64,000 nucleotides of DNA from BOG-224 sp963783505 (GTDB lineage: Bacteria; Acidobacteriota; Terriglobia; Bryobacterales; Bryobacteraceae). How positions within the stretch are numbered: the stretch's first letter is position 1; each line of letters opens with the position of its first letter. The notes below the pieces were generated by a model that was not told the origin of the DNA, did no database searches, and was given only the letters and a program-made list of their open reading frames with translations. The DNA lies in the NCBI GenBank assembly GCA_963783505.1, contig CAWAOP010000052.1, forward strand, positions 6,965 to 70,964. Direction: 5' to 3'. Shown here one piece after another: positions 7,821-17,595 of this stretch. The translations under genes and the position numbers were made by a program.

Positions 7821-9383
7821 ATGGCGAACATTCTCATTAGAAAGCCCATGAGTTTGCTCCTGGATGAAGCGAGCCAGGAAGGCGAACATACGCTCAAGCG
7901 CGCGTTGAGCGCGCTCAACCTGGTTGCGCTCGGAATTGGGGCGATCATCGGCGCCGGGATCTTCGTGCTGACGGGGTCCGCGGCCGCGCAGTATGCCGGA
8001 CCGGCCATCGTCCTGTCCTTCGTGCTTGCCGGCATCGGCTGCGTATTCGCCGGCTTGTGCTACGCCGAGTTCGCTTCGATGATTCCCATCGCGGGCTCCG
8101 CTTACACCTACGGTTACGCGACCCTTGGCGAGTTGTTTGCGTGGATCATCGGCTGGGATCTGATTCTCGAATACGCATTCGGAGCGGCCACGGTCGCTTC
8201 CGGCTGGAGCGCCAACGTCTTCCAGTTGCTTCAACGTTTGGGACTGAACCTGCCGCCCCAATACATGGCGACTCCCGGCACCGATCTGGTGCAGTTTGAG
8301 GGTCTGTGGCGCCCGTCGAGCGGGCTGGCCGCGGAGGCGGCCGCCAAGGGAATCGATCTCGCGAGGCTGCCTCACGTCACCGGCTCGTTCAATATCGTGG
8401 CGTTCCTGGCCATCTGCATGGTGACTGTGGTTCTGGTAATCGGCATTAAAGAATCCGCCACGCTTAACACCGTCATCGTGTTCATCAAGGTGGGGACGGT
8501 ACTGGTCTTCATCGGCATCGCGGCGCGATTCGTGCTGGCGCATCCTTCGATTGCGGCCGCCAACTGGCGTCCCTTCATTCCGCCCAATACTACCGGCGAG
8601 TTCGGCAAATACGGGTGGAGCGGAATCGGGCGCGGCGCCGCGGTGATCTTCTTCGCCTACATCGGCTTCGACGCGGTCTCCACGGCGGCGCAGGAGGCCA
8701 AGAACCCGCAGAAGGACATGCCGAAGGGGATTCTCGGTTCGCTCGTGATCTGCACCGTCCTCTATATCGTGACGGCCGGCCTGCTCACGGGCGTCACCAA
8801 GTACACCACGCTGAATGTCGCGGCGCCGGTGGCGGTCGGAATGGCGGCGACGGGCGTGCGCTGGGGCGAATATCTGGTCCTGATCGGAAGCATCTTCGGG
8901 CTCAGCACGGTGATGCTGGTGATGTTGCTGGGCCAGTCGCGCGTGTTCTACTCGATGTCGCGCGACGGGTTGCTGCCGGCATGGGCCGGCAAGGTGCACC
9001 CGCGCTTCCGCACGCCGTACATTTCGTCGATCACGGTAGGCATCTTCGTGGCGATTTTCGCTTCCGTCATTCCGATCGGCGTCCTGGGCGAACTGGTGAG
9101 TATCGGTACGCTGCTCGCGTTCGTGATCGTGTGCGCCGGCATTTGGGTATTGCGCCGCAAGCAGCCGGAGTTGGCGCGGCCCTTCAAGACGCCCATGGTT
9201 CCGCTCGTGCCGATCCTGGGAATTCTCGTGTCGCTGTATCTGATGGCCAGCCTGCCGTTCGATACCTGGCTGCGCTTGATTATCTGGCTGGTGATCGGCT
9301 TAGTCATCTACTTTACTTACGGCCGCAGACACAGCAAGGTGGCGTTGGCCGACCGCGAAGCGCGGCGCGTGGTCCCGCGCTAG
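7821..9383 (+). CDS. Amino acid permease (APC superfamily, CAT-like)
   Basis: About 520 residues with 12-14 membrane helices. The first helix has the APC signature GAIIGAGIFVLTG, followed by GLCYAEFASMIPIAGSAYTY, and FFAYIGFDAVSTAAQEAKNPQ in helix 6-loop, which is typical of cationic amino-acid transporter-like permeases. The C-terminus is short and basic. The start at 7821 is chosen for its GAGGGGG ribosome site; the frame runs 93 bases further upstream with no homology-like features. It imports an amino acid, probably by proton symport or exchange; the substrate is unknown. Confidence 0.88.
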   Translation: MANILIRKPMSLLLDEASQEGEHTLKRALSALNLVALGIGAIIGAGIFVLTGSAAAQYAGPAIVLSFVLAGIGCVFAGLCYAEFASMIPIAGSAYTYGYATLGELFAWIIGWDLILEYAFGAATVASGWSANVFQLLQRLGLNLPPQYMATPGTDLVQFEGLWRPSSGLAAEAAAKGIDLARLPHVTGSFNIVAFLAICMVTVVLVIGIKESATLNTVIVFIKVGTVLVFIGIAARFVLAHPSIAAANWRPFIPPNTTGEFGKYGWSGIGRGAAVIFFAYIGFDAVSTAAQEAKNPQKDMPKGILGSLVICTVLYIVTAGLLTGVTKYTTLNVAAPVAVGMAATGVRWGEYLVLIGSIFGLSTVMLVMLLGQSRVFYSMSRDGLLPAWAGKVHPRFRTPYISSITVGIFVAIFASVIPIGVLGELVSIGTLLAFVIVCAGIWVLRRKQPELARPFKTPMVPLVPILGILVSLYLMASLPFDTWLRLIIWLVIGLVIYFTYGRRHSKVALADREARRVVPR

Positions 9384-9399
9384 CGGTGATCGCCGCAAC

Positions 9400-10329
9400 T
9401 CAGCCCGCGAGGAACTGCGCCACGCGCTCCTTGGCCTCCTGCCGGATGGCCTTGTCTTCTCCGAATCCGCGGAGCCAGATTACGCCAGGCTCCCTGCGGA
9501 ACCACGTGATCTGCCTCTTCGCATAATTGCGCGTGTTCCGCTGCGCGTAGAATAGGGCTTCGCGCGCATTCAATTCGCCGTTCAACAGTTGAACCGATTG
9601 CCGGTAACCGTGCGATTCGAACGGTTTTGCGGACACTGAAAAGCCTGCGTCCAGAATTGTCCGGGTTTCTTCCACCAACCCGGCTTCGAACATGCGGCGG
9701 CAGCGCTCGTCGAGGCGCTCGTACAGCGCTTCCCGGTCGGGCAGCAGGGCCAGCTTCAATGTCCGATAGCCTTCCAAGGCGTCGCGCCCCGTCCGGTACA
9801 TCTCCGTGGCAGGCCGCCGCGCGAGCAGCCGGACCTCCAGCGCGCGAGTCACCTTGGGAACGTCGTTCGGATGGATGCGGGCGGCGGAAACCGGATCGAA
9901 GCGCCGTAGCAAACGGTGCAGCGAGCCGGCGCGCTTCGCCTCCCGCGCGGCCAGCCGGTCTCGCAGCGACTGATCGCGAGCCGGGCCGGGGAACAGGCCA
10001 TCGAGTAGCGCCCGGAGATAGAATCCGGTGCCGCCCGCCACAATCGGCAGACGCCCTCGTTCCGAGATCCCGGCGATGACTTCGCGGGAGAGCCGCGCGT
10101 ATTCGCCGGCGGTGAAGACCGCATCCGGGTCGAGGATATCGATGAGATGGTGCGGAATCCCACGGCGCCCGGTCTCGGGAAGCTTGGCCGTGCCGATATC
10201 GAACCGCCGGTAGACCTGGAGCGAGTCGCAGTTGACGATTTCACCCTCAAACGCCTCGGCCAAAACCAGCGCCAGCTCGCTTTTTCCCGACCCGGTCGGG
10301 CCGGCCACCGCAACCAAAAGGCGTGTCAT
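9400..10329 (-). CDS. miaA: tRNA dimethylallyltransferase MiaA
   Basis: A 309-residue enzyme that transfers the dimethylallyl group of DMAPP to A37 of tRNAs reading UNN codons. The N-terminus has a P-loop (AGPTGSGKSELA), then NCDSLQVYRRFDIGTAK and GIPHHLIDILDP, and VAGGTGFYLRALLDGLFPG, all diagnostic. The C-terminal part has FESHGYRQSVQLLNGEL and QRNTRNYAKRQITWFR. Length is normal. DMAPP comes from the MEP pathway, whose ispD and ispF lie 27 kb away. It converges with the permease, with 16 bases between the stops. Confidence 0.96.
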   Translation of the reverse strand: MTRLLVAVAGPTGSGKSELALVLAEAFEGEIVNCDSLQVYRRFDIGTAKLPETGRRGIPHHLIDILDPDAVFTAGEYARLSREVIAGISERGRLPIVAGGTGFYLRALLDGLFPGPARDQSLRDRLAAREAKRAGSLHRLLRRFDPVSAARIHPNDVPKVTRALEVRLLARRPATEMYRTGRDALEGYRTLKLALLPDREALYERLDERCRRMFEAGLVEETRTILDAGFSVSAKPFESHGYRQSVQLLNGELNAREALFYAQRNTRNYAKRQITWFRREPGVIWLRGFGEDKAIRQEAKERVAQFLAG

Positions 10330-10459
10330 GGCGTCTTGATGTGTAGGGGGGAGCCGCGCGCCCGTTCCCCACGGCGCCCGCGCAGGGGCAAGCTATACTG
10401 ATTCAAAGGGGTTCTCGGACGGCGGGTGCGCCGAAGAGGGCGAAATAGAGAAGGATTCC

Positions 10460-12487
10460 ATGATCCGGTCATTGAAAGCGTTTGTGCTGGTTCTTGCCGC
10501 CGCGGGCGCCTCGTTTGCGCAGACTCCCGCTCCCGCTGCCAGTCCGGCGGAGCCCAATCGGGCCGATGCCTATTACCACTTTGCCATGGGGCGGCTGTAC
10601 GCGGAGTTGGCCGGATCGGCGGCCAATCAGAGCCAGTACATCAATCAAGCCATCGATCACTACCGGCAGGCGCTGAAGGCCGCTCCATCGGAAGGCCTTA
10701 TCCTCGACGAACTGTCCGAGATCTACATTCAGACCGGGCGGATGCAGGACGCCATCGACGAAGCCGAAGGGCTGCTCGCCGATAACCCGGACAATCTCAA
10801 CGCCCGCAAGCTGCTGGGCCGCATCTACCGCCGGGCCATCGCCGATGTTCAGGAAGGCCGCGTGAACCAGGACATGCTGAAGCGCGCCACCGAAGAGTAC
10901 GAGAAAATCACGGCGAAAGATCCGAAGGACGTTGATAGCCTGGTCCTGCTGGCTCAACTCTATCGCGTGGCGCAAGACACGGCGAAGGCTCAGCAGGCGT
11001 TCTCTCAGGCCCTGAAGATCGACCCGCAGAACGAAGACGCTCTCACCGGCATGGCCCTCCTGTACGCGGATCAGGGCGACCTGACGCGCGCCATCGAAAG
11101 TCTAAAGACAGCCACCGAGAAGGACCCCAACGAGCAGACGCTCTCCGCTCTGGCGGACGCTTACGAGCGCGCGCACGATTATAAGAACGCCGCCGCCGCT
11201 CTGCAGCGCGCGGTCGCGGCGTCGCCCGATAGCGGGCGGCTTCTGGCCGCTTTGGCTCAGGACCAGTTCCTTGCCGGCCAACTCGACGATGCGCTCAAGA
11301 ACTACGAGGCCCTCGCCGAGGACGATCCTACGGATGGCGATACCCAATTGCGAATCGCCGAAATCTACCGGACCAAGGGCGACCTCACGAAGGCGCGTGA
11401 GGCCGTGGCGAAGGCCCTGCAGAACTCGCCCGGCGACGTCAACGCGGCCTACGAGGAAGTCAACCTGTTGGACGCCGAAGGCAAGACCGACGAAGCCATT
11501 ACGAAACTGAAGGCCCTGTTGACCGCCACGGAGCGGCGGACGTACTCTCCGCCCCAGGCAAGCTATCGCGCCCGCCTGCTCGAACGGCTCGGCGCTCTCA
11601 GCCGCGAGGCCGGTCAAAACGCGCAGGCCGTTGACGCCTTGCGCCAGATCGGAACGCTCGGCGACGATTATGCTCCGCGCTCGGCCGCGCTGGTAATCGA
11701 TTCCTACCGCCAGGCCAAGGATTTCGCGGACGCCAACAAAGAGGCCGATGCCGCGGCGAAGAAATTCCCGGACGATCATTCCGTGCGCGTGGCGCAGGCC
11801 GATCTGCTCAGCGACCAGGGCAAGATCGACGAGGCCGCCGCGGTGGTCAAGGCGCTGCTGAAGACCGAAGACGACCGAGATATGGAAATCGAGCTGGCGC
11901 AGGTCTACGAGAAGGGCAAGCGCTGGAGCGACATGTCGAAAGCCGTTGACGCCGCCGAGAAGCTCTCCAAGAGCGACGACGAACGCCAGACCATCTGGTT
12001 CATGCGCGGCGCCATGTTCGAGCGCATGAAGAAATACGATCAGTCGGAGGCCGAGTTCCGCAGGGTCATCGACGCCAATCCGAATAACGCCAGCGCCCTG
12101 AACTACCTGGGCTACACGCTCGCCGACCGCAACATCCGCCTGGAGGAAGCCCACGATCTGGTCAAGCGCGCCCTCGATCTGGACCCCCACAACGGCGCCT
12201 ACCTCGATAGCATGGGCTGGGTCTACTACCGGCAGGGCAAGCTTCAGCAAGCCGAGGAAATGCTGATCGAGGCGCTGGACCGGGTCGGCCAGGACGCCAC
12301 GATCCATGAGCACCTGGGCGACGTCTACGCCAAGGGCGGCAAGACCAAAGAAGCCATCGCGCAATGGCAGGCTTCTCTACGCGAATTCCAGAACGGGGCC
12401 CTGGCCGATAACGACCCCGAGGAAGTCGCCAAGGTGAACAAGAAACTGGAAGAAGCGCGCGTTAAGCTGGCCAAGGAAACTAAGTAA
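10460..12487 (+). CDS. Secreted tetratricopeptide-repeat protein
   Basis: A 675-residue protein with a signal peptide (MIRSLKAFVLVLAAAGASFAQ) and then TPR repeats over almost the whole length, for example YYHFAMGRLYAEL, LDELSEIYIQTGRMQDAIDEA, DALTGMALLYADQGDLTRAI and ALNYLGYTLADRNIRLEEA. A Lys/Glu-rich helix ends the protein. TPR solenoids scaffold protein complexes, and such exported forms are common in acidobacteria. No catalytic domain is visible and the partner is unknown. AAGGA seven bases before the ATG supports the start. Confidence 0.85.
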   Translation: MIRSLKAFVLVLAAAGASFAQTPAPAASPAEPNRADAYYHFAMGRLYAELAGSAANQSQYINQAIDHYRQALKAAPSEGLILDELSEIYIQTGRMQDAIDEAEGLLADNPDNLNARKLLGRIYRRAIADVQEGRVNQDMLKRATEEYEKITAKDPKDVDSLVLLAQLYRVAQDTAKAQQAFSQALKIDPQNEDALTGMALLYADQGDLTRAIESLKTATEKDPNEQTLSALADAYERAHDYKNAAAALQRAVAASPDSGRLLAALAQDQFLAGQLDDALKNYEALAEDDPTDGDTQLRIAEIYRTKGDLTKAREAVAKALQNSPGDVNAAYEEVNLLDAEGKTDEAITKLKALLTATERRTYSPPQASYRARLLERLGALSREAGQNAQAVDALRQIGTLGDDYAPRSAALVIDSYRQAKDFADANKEADAAAKKFPDDHSVRVAQADLLSDQGKIDEAAAVVKALLKTEDDRDMEIELAQVYEKGKRWSDMSKAVDAAEKLSKSDDERQTIWFMRGAMFERMKKYDQSEAEFRRVIDANPNNASALNYLGYTLADRNIRLEEAHDLVKRALDLDPHNGAYLDSMGWVYYRQGKLQQAEEMLIEALDRVGQDATIHEHLGDVYAKGGKTKEAIAQWQASLREFQNGALADNDPEEVAKVNKKLEEARVKLAKETK

Positions 12488-12511
12488 CGCCGCTAGTACG
12501 ACACGGGTCGA

Positions 12512-12550
12512 AGGCTCCGGGGGCTTAGCGGTTCCTCGGGACCGGAGCCT
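12512..12550 (+). terminator. Stem-loop after the TPR gene
   Basis: AGGCTCCGG (12512-12520) pairs with CCGGAGCCT (12542-12550) around a 21-base loop, 25 bases after the TPR stop. Only a short mixed T-containing tract follows, so it is a possible terminator without a classical U-run. Confidence 0.4.
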
Positions 12551-12741
12551 CCCAAGTTTGGCCCCGGGCGTCGAAAAGCGCCCGAATCCACCATCCCCCG
12601 GACTAAATTGGCAACAAAAGTGTAATGGTTTCTATTCTACTGATAATAATGTATTTAACGTCATTTCTCAAGCCGCGGCACTACCGCTTTTGGGCTCTCT
12701 TGTGGGATACTCGTTCAGTGCCCCGCGCCGGGCGGCTTTGA

Positions 12742-14091
12742 ATGTCTCTGTTGGACCAGGCGGTAACGAAGTATAACAAATCGGTTGAATCCGGCCCCTT
12801 CCGCGACCTCGCGTGGGCCGAGGCGCTGCACGCGCGGATGGAGCAGGCCAAGTTGTCCTCGGGCGGCCTTCTGGTGTGCCCGTTCCTGCGGCCGAATTTC
12901 ATCGGCAAGCGGCAATACGAAACGCTGGTGAAGACGGGCGAGTCTCTCATCTCGGCCATCGACCGGATGCAGGCCATGGTGCTGGCGAACCCCGCGCTGC
13001 TGGCCCGGCTCGATCTTCTGCCGGCCGAGAAAATGCTGGCTTCTATCGATCCCGGCTACCAGGCGCTGGAAGTCGCCTCGCGGCTCGATTCGCATTTGTA
13101 CAACGGCAGCGCGCGTTTCGTTCAGTACAACGCCGATTCGCCAACCGGCGCCGGTTATGCGGACGCGCTCGCGGAGATGTTCCTGGAGATTCCTCCCATG
13201 CGCGCCATGCGCAAGGAATACTCGGTATCCCGCGCGGGAAGCCGCAAACATCTTTTGCAGGCGCTTCTGAAATCCTACAAGCAGTTCGGCGGCTCCAAGA
13301 AACCGAATATCGCCATCGTCGAATTCCGGCCGGCGTATCTTACCGAAGGCAGCGAATACGAGTTGTTCCGCGATTCTTTCCGGGAGGAAGGCTATCGGGC
13401 GGAAATCGTTTCGCCGGAGCAGCTTGAGTACCGTGGCAGGATTCTGCGCCGCGGACAGTTCGAAATCGATATCGTTTATCGCCGGGTGGGCGTGCAGGAG
13501 TTTCTGACGCGTTTCGATCTGGGTCATCCGCTGGTTCAGGCCTACCGCGACCGCGCCGTATGCGTGGTCAACAGTTTTCGCTCGGAATTGGCGCACAAGA
13601 AAGCTATGTTCGGGCTGCTGACGGACGAAACGCTTACGGAGAAGTTTCCCGCCGCCGAGCGCAATGCGATTCAAAAGCACGTGCCGTGGACGCGCCTGAT
13701 GGCGGCGGCGAAGACCACCTACGAAGACAAAGTCGTCGATCTGCCCGAATTCGTCGCGCAGAATCGCGAGAAACTCGCGCTCAAACCCAACGACGATTAC
13801 AGCGATCTGCACAGCTTCTTCGGCTGGGAAATGGACGACGCAGGCTGGGACCGCGCCATCAAGGTGGCCTTGCGCACGCCGTACGTGGCGCAAGAGCGCG
13901 TGACGCCGGCGCGCTCGATTTTCCCCGTCCTGACCTTCGGCCAACTGGAGTTCCGCGAAATGCAGGTGGACGTGCACCCGCACGCGTACCTGGGCCGCGT
14001 GCAGGGCTGCTCAAGCTGGCTTTCCACCGGCAACGCGAGCTTCTCTTCGGCCGCCGGCATCGCGCCGACGTTCATCCTCGATTTGAAGTAA
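12742..14091 (+). CDS. Circularly permuted ATP-grasp-like protein (uncertain family)
   Basis: A 449-residue cytoplasmic protein without signal peptide. Features suggestive of the permuted ATP-grasp group (DUF404/407, glutathionylspermidine-synthase-like) are PNIAIVEFRPAYLTEGSEYE, the FEIDIVYRRVG strand, VVNSFRSELAHKKAMFGLLT, and a late GCSSWLSTGNASF segment. Such enzymes ligate a carboxylate to an amine with ATP and often act on peptides or cell-wall-like substrates. I cannot confirm the metal and ATP ligands by eye. It stands alone between the TPR gene and a convergent acyltransferase, which its stop overlaps by 20 bases. Confidence 0.55.
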   Translation: MSLLDQAVTKYNKSVESGPFRDLAWAEALHARMEQAKLSSGGLLVCPFLRPNFIGKRQYETLVKTGESLISAIDRMQAMVLANPALLARLDLLPAEKMLASIDPGYQALEVASRLDSHLYNGSARFVQYNADSPTGAGYADALAEMFLEIPPMRAMRKEYSVSRAGSRKHLLQALLKSYKQFGGSKKPNIAIVEFRPAYLTEGSEYELFRDSFREEGYRAEIVSPEQLEYRGRILRRGQFEIDIVYRRVGVQEFLTRFDLGHPLVQAYRDRAVCVVNSFRSELAHKKAMFGLLTDETLTEKFPAAERNAIQKHVPWTRLMAAAKTTYEDKVVDLPEFVAQNREKLALKPNDDYSDLHSFFGWEMDDAGWDRAIKVALRTPYVAQERVTPARSIFPVLTFGQLEFREMQVDVHPHAYLGRVQGCSSWLSTGNASFSSAAGIAPTFILDLK

Positions 14092-15176
14092 AGCGATCCT
14101 TCAATTTCAGGATCGGCGATTCGAAGACCGTCCATGAAATCCACGCCGCAAGCATCGTCGCGGCGAAGGCTACGAACAGATCCGCCGATCCCCGCACTGG
14201 AATCTTCGAGAAACGGTCGAGCGCGAAATGCATGGCCTGCGGGGCGGCCACCTGCAGAAGGTACAGACCGTACGAGACGGTCCCGATCCACACCAGCGGG
14301 CGCGCTCGTAAGACGCGGGAAGGCCCGGACCTTCCGGGCCGCACCAATCTCGCCAGCACGCACGCGAATGCCAGATCGATCACGCTGAATCCGATGGTCC
14401 GCATCGGCGTGCTCCATGGCGTGTTATCGACGATCATCATGTACGGCAGGCACGCCACCGCGCAGACGGCGGGGGCCCATCGAATCCACCGGGCGTTCAA
14501 TCGCTCCGGCCACTCGCGCACCGCGATGGCGACCAGCGCCCCCATCGCCAGCGCGTCCATGCGGCAAGGCGCCAAGACGTAAGTCCCGGCGATGTTCCTG
14601 GGCATCGCCAGAACCAGCGCGATGCGGATCAGCGGGGCCAGCGCCACCGCGCCGAGCAGCGTTCCAGCCAGCGTCTTCGGTTTGAGCGCCCATACCAGCA
14701 GCGGAAACAGGAGATAGAACTGCTCCTCGATTTGCAGGCTCCACAGCGGCGTCATGAGCACGATGGCGGGCCACTTGTTCTGCAAGAAGACCTCGAAGTT
14801 TCCGAGGTAACAGAAATAGTATTTGCCGTAATAAACGTACTCTTTCCAATCCACCGAGCCCGGATAGTACTTGACGAGCGCGTAGAGGATCAGGCAGGCG
14901 TAGTACAGCGGAAAGATCCGCAGGCACCGCCGGACAATGAAGTTCCGGGTAGTAATGCGGCTTGCCCACGCTATCGAGCAGAATGCCGGCGATCAGGTAG
15001 CCGCTGAGCACGAAGAAGAGATCCACGCCTACCCAGCCCGCCAGCAACTCGCGAGCCGTGTACCGAAGCGGACCGGATAGCGGCGCGTAATGAAACAGCA
15101 TCACCGCCAGGATGGCGATTCCGCGCAGCCCGTCCAGTTCGGCCACGCGTTTGGTGGTTCGAGGCGCCGCAGGCAA
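14072..15176 (-). pseudogene. OafA/YrhL-type membrane acyltransferase, broken by a 1-nt insertion
   Basis: The N-terminal part starts at ATG 15176 (RVAELDGLRGIAILAVMLFH...VGVDLFFVLSGYLIAGILLD), the classic acyltransferase-3 opening. It continues in another frame as RNFIVRRCLRIFPLYYACLI...PLWSLQIEEQFYLLFPLLVW, the next conserved blocks, to the stop at 14072. The switch lies at the GGG run 14947-14949; removing one base restores one protein of ~367 residues. The family transfers acetyl or other acyl groups to extracellular sugars or lipids. The blocks are intact on both sides, so a sequencing error is as likely as a recent mutation. Confidence 0.85.
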
Positions 15177-15545
15177 GCAAACATCATACCGCCGAAGGAA
15201 AGATCGACGCTGGCGTCACCGCGGCCTCGTCTGCAAGAAGAAACCGGATGTTCTTCTTGAGACAGAAAGGCTCGCGGACCGGCCCGTTTTACCGGCAGAA
15301 TGCATCGCTTCTTTGAGGAGTGCGGACCCGATTGATCGGCGTACGCCGAGGGCGAATCATGAAAGACGCAAATACGAGGAAGCGGAAATCTAAAGGCGCA
15401 GCGCGCGAAATGAGAGCCGAGTGCGATTTTTCGGGCGGCGTCCGGGGCAGGTATGCCGACCGTTACCGCGCGGTAGAATTCGGTTTATCGGGGCCGTTTC
15501 GACGTTTTCGCGGTTGGGAACGTCTGAAGTTGAAAGTAGACCGGA
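15177..15545. promoter_or_regulatory. Divergent intergenic region, no clear content
   Basis: This 369-base stretch lies between the minus-strand acyltransferase start and a plus-strand TIGR03435 gene. I see no open frame with family resemblance and no strong repeat. GGTAGAATTC (15472-15481) contains a TAGAAT hexamer that could be a -10 box about 65 bases before ATG 15546, but a matching -35 is absent. Confidence 0.3.
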
Positions 15546-16451
15546 ATGAGACCGATAGAGGACCTTCCAGAGCCTGCCCGAACGGAATGCTTCGGGTGCA
15601 GGCAGCGTGCGCGTCTCAGCGCCGTGTTGATAACAGCCTTCATCGCGCTTTCCGGCGCGGCCAACCTGGCGGGGCAGGAATCCGGGCTGGAATTCGAGGT
15701 GGCGTCCATCAAGCCCACCGTGTTTCCGAACGAGGCGTACGCGGCCGGATTCCGCGCTGGGGCCGCGACGAACCCGTGCGGCGGCGGGACTCTTTCGGTT
15801 TCCGGCACGCTTGTCAAGGTCGCGACCGTCGGCATTTGCGCCATCATTCGAATCGCATACGGCGTCAAGGACTACGAGGTTTTGGGAATGCCCGCCACCC
15901 TGGGGATCGCGGGCGGAAACAAGGGAGCGGCGGTGTCCATCGATGCCGAAATCGCGACGGAAGCCAAGCAGCCCCCGGGATTTTACGAAATCGAGGCGCG
16001 CGCGCCGGGCCCGGATACACCGACCATGGAACAGGCGCGTGAGATGCTTCGCGCATTGCTCCGCGAGCGGTTCCACCTGAGCGTACACCGCGAGAACAGA
16101 GAACTTTCCTACTACGCGCTGGTCACGGCTAAAGACGGACCCAAGCTGACGCCGGCGGCCGCGACCTGCAAACCTCAGCCGCATCCCCCGCTCGAGCGGA
16201 TTACCGTCTGTGGGACGACCATGGCATCCGTTGCCAGAAACCTGAACTCGTATACGGACCGGCCAGTGCTCGACATGACGGGCGTCACCACGAAGTTCGA
16301 CTACGACATCCCGATCGATACGACCGGCGGGAGTTTCGGAGACGCCGTGACCGCCGCGATCCAAGCGCAACTGAAGATCAGACTGGAGTCGCGCAAGGGG
16401 CCGATGGAGGTAGTTGTGATCGACCATGTGGAGAGGCCGTCGGAGAATTGA
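15546..16451 (+). CDS. TIGR03435 family secreted protein
   Basis: A 301-residue protein with a late hydrophobic signal segment (SAVLITAFIALSGAANLAGQ) after a polar 25-residue N-terminus. The mature part opens with LEFEVASIKPTVFPNEAYAA and contains MLRALLRERFHLSVHRENRE, TTMASVARNLNSYTDRPVLD, a D(M)TGVTTKFDYDI motif and the closing MEVVVIDHVERPSEN, the standard order of TIGR03435. The function is unknown. It carries three cysteines in the mature part. The start could be later, nearer the signal segment. Confidence 0.85.
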   Translation: MRPIEDLPEPARTECFGCRQRARLSAVLITAFIALSGAANLAGQESGLEFEVASIKPTVFPNEAYAAGFRAGAATNPCGGGTLSVSGTLVKVATVGICAIIRIAYGVKDYEVLGMPATLGIAGGNKGAAVSIDAEIATEAKQPPGFYEIEARAPGPDTPTMEQAREMLRALLRERFHLSVHRENRELSYYALVTAKDGPKLTPAAATCKPQPHPPLERITVCGTTMASVARNLNSYTDRPVLDMTGVTTKFDYDIPIDTTGGSFGDAVTAAIQAQLKIRLESRKGPMEVVVIDHVERPSEN

Positions 16452-16521
16452 TATGGAGCGGCCTGTCAAGCCTTTTTGAGGGCTGTTGGTTATATTTGGC
16501 AAGTAGGTGAAATCCGTCCGT

Positions 16522-17595
16522 CTATTCTCTAGCCGTCAGCAGCCTCCGATACAACTCGTACGCACGGCTGAAATTCAGGGTCTGCATGACCTTGACCGGG
16601 GTTGCGCCGGGGACGGCGGCGCGGTCCAGGGGAATGGTAGCGCCGTACGACTTGCTCCAGCTTGCGTCAACGTCCAGGTAGCGGGTTTCGGACTTGGTGA
16701 CGAAGGCCGAGTCCAGCAAATAGCCCGCGGCGAGCGAGTCCCACATATAGGCTACGCCATTCGGATTCTTGAGGAACGCGGGATACCGGTTGCCGAGGTC
16801 TTCGCGAAACAGGTCAGTTATTCCCGTCCCGGCGGAAGCGATCTGGTCGAACTGAGGCTTGCGTATGGGCGCGGTGTTGCATATGTCCAGGCCGAACATG
16901 ACCTTCTCGGGGATGCGGGAACGCAGCACAATCCGCGCGGCCTCGGGATCGAACCAGAAGTTGAACTCCGCGGCTTTGGAGGCGTTCCCCGGAACGGCGA
17001 TGTTGCCACCCATAAACACCACGCGCTCGATCTTGGTTTCGATATCGGGCCTTACCCGAAGTGCGAGCGCCAGGTTGGTCATCGGCGCGATTTCGAGAAT
17101 GGTCACCCGGCCGGGGCTGCGCTCGATTTCATCGATGAGAAATTGAACGGCGCCATCGCGCGGTTTTCGTTCGCTCAGCGCCGCGCCCGGCGCCGGCTTC
17201 ACTTCCACGGGATTCATGACGAATGCGCCGGTATATTCCTGGGCGCCCCAACGCTTGGCCGCCTCTCGGCTCATGGCGGCGGTATGAACCAGAGGCGCTT
17301 GCGCGGACGCGTAGATGGGCGCATCGGCGCGGCCCAGCAGATCGAGAATGTGGAACATGTACTCGGCGCCTTGTGGAGTCCACACATTGCCCGGCGTGAC
17401 CACGATGCCGGGGACTTGGATTTTCTCCGGGCTGCGAAGGAGCATGACGACGGCAGCGCCGTCGTCGCCGAACATGCCGGAATCGGTGTCAATGATGACG
17501 GCGTCGCGTTGCGCGCCCAACAACGGGACGGCAACCAATAGAACCGGAGCCAGGAATCGAGACACTTTCCTCAATATAATCGAGTAACCGCCCAT
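16522..17595 (-). CDS. Secreted inosine/uridine-preferring nucleoside hydrolase
   Basis: From ATG 17595 the protein is 357 residues, with a signal peptide (MGGYSIILRKVSRFLAPVLLV...GAQ) and then the nucleoside-hydrolase calcium-binding motif VIIDTDSGMFGDDGAAVVML. It also has ILEIAPMTNLALAL, VVFMGGNIAVPGNAS and AEFNFWFDPEAARIVL, all family landmarks. These enzymes cleave the N-glycosidic bond of ribonucleosides to base and ribose; here it would act outside the cytoplasm. The start codon shares bases with the divergent ligase start (CATG). An ATG 81 bases upstream and a GTG at 17567 are alternatives. Confidence 0.88.
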   Translation of the reverse strand: MGGYSIILRKVSRFLAPVLLVAVPLLGAQRDAVIIDTDSGMFGDDGAAVVMLLRSPEKIQVPGIVVTPGNVWTPQGAEYMFHILDLLGRADAPIYASAQAPLVHTAAMSREAAKRWGAQEYTGAFVMNPVEVKPAPGAALSERKPRDGAVQFLIDEIERSPGRVTILEIAPMTNLALALRVRPDIETKIERVVFMGGNIAVPGNASKAAEFNFWFDPEAARIVLRSRIPEKVMFGLDICNTAPIRKPQFDQIASAGTGITDLFREDLGNRYPAFLKNPNGVAYMWDSLAAGYLLDSAFVTKSETRYLDVDASWSKSYGATIPLDRAAVPGATPVKVMQTLNFSRAYELYRRLLTARE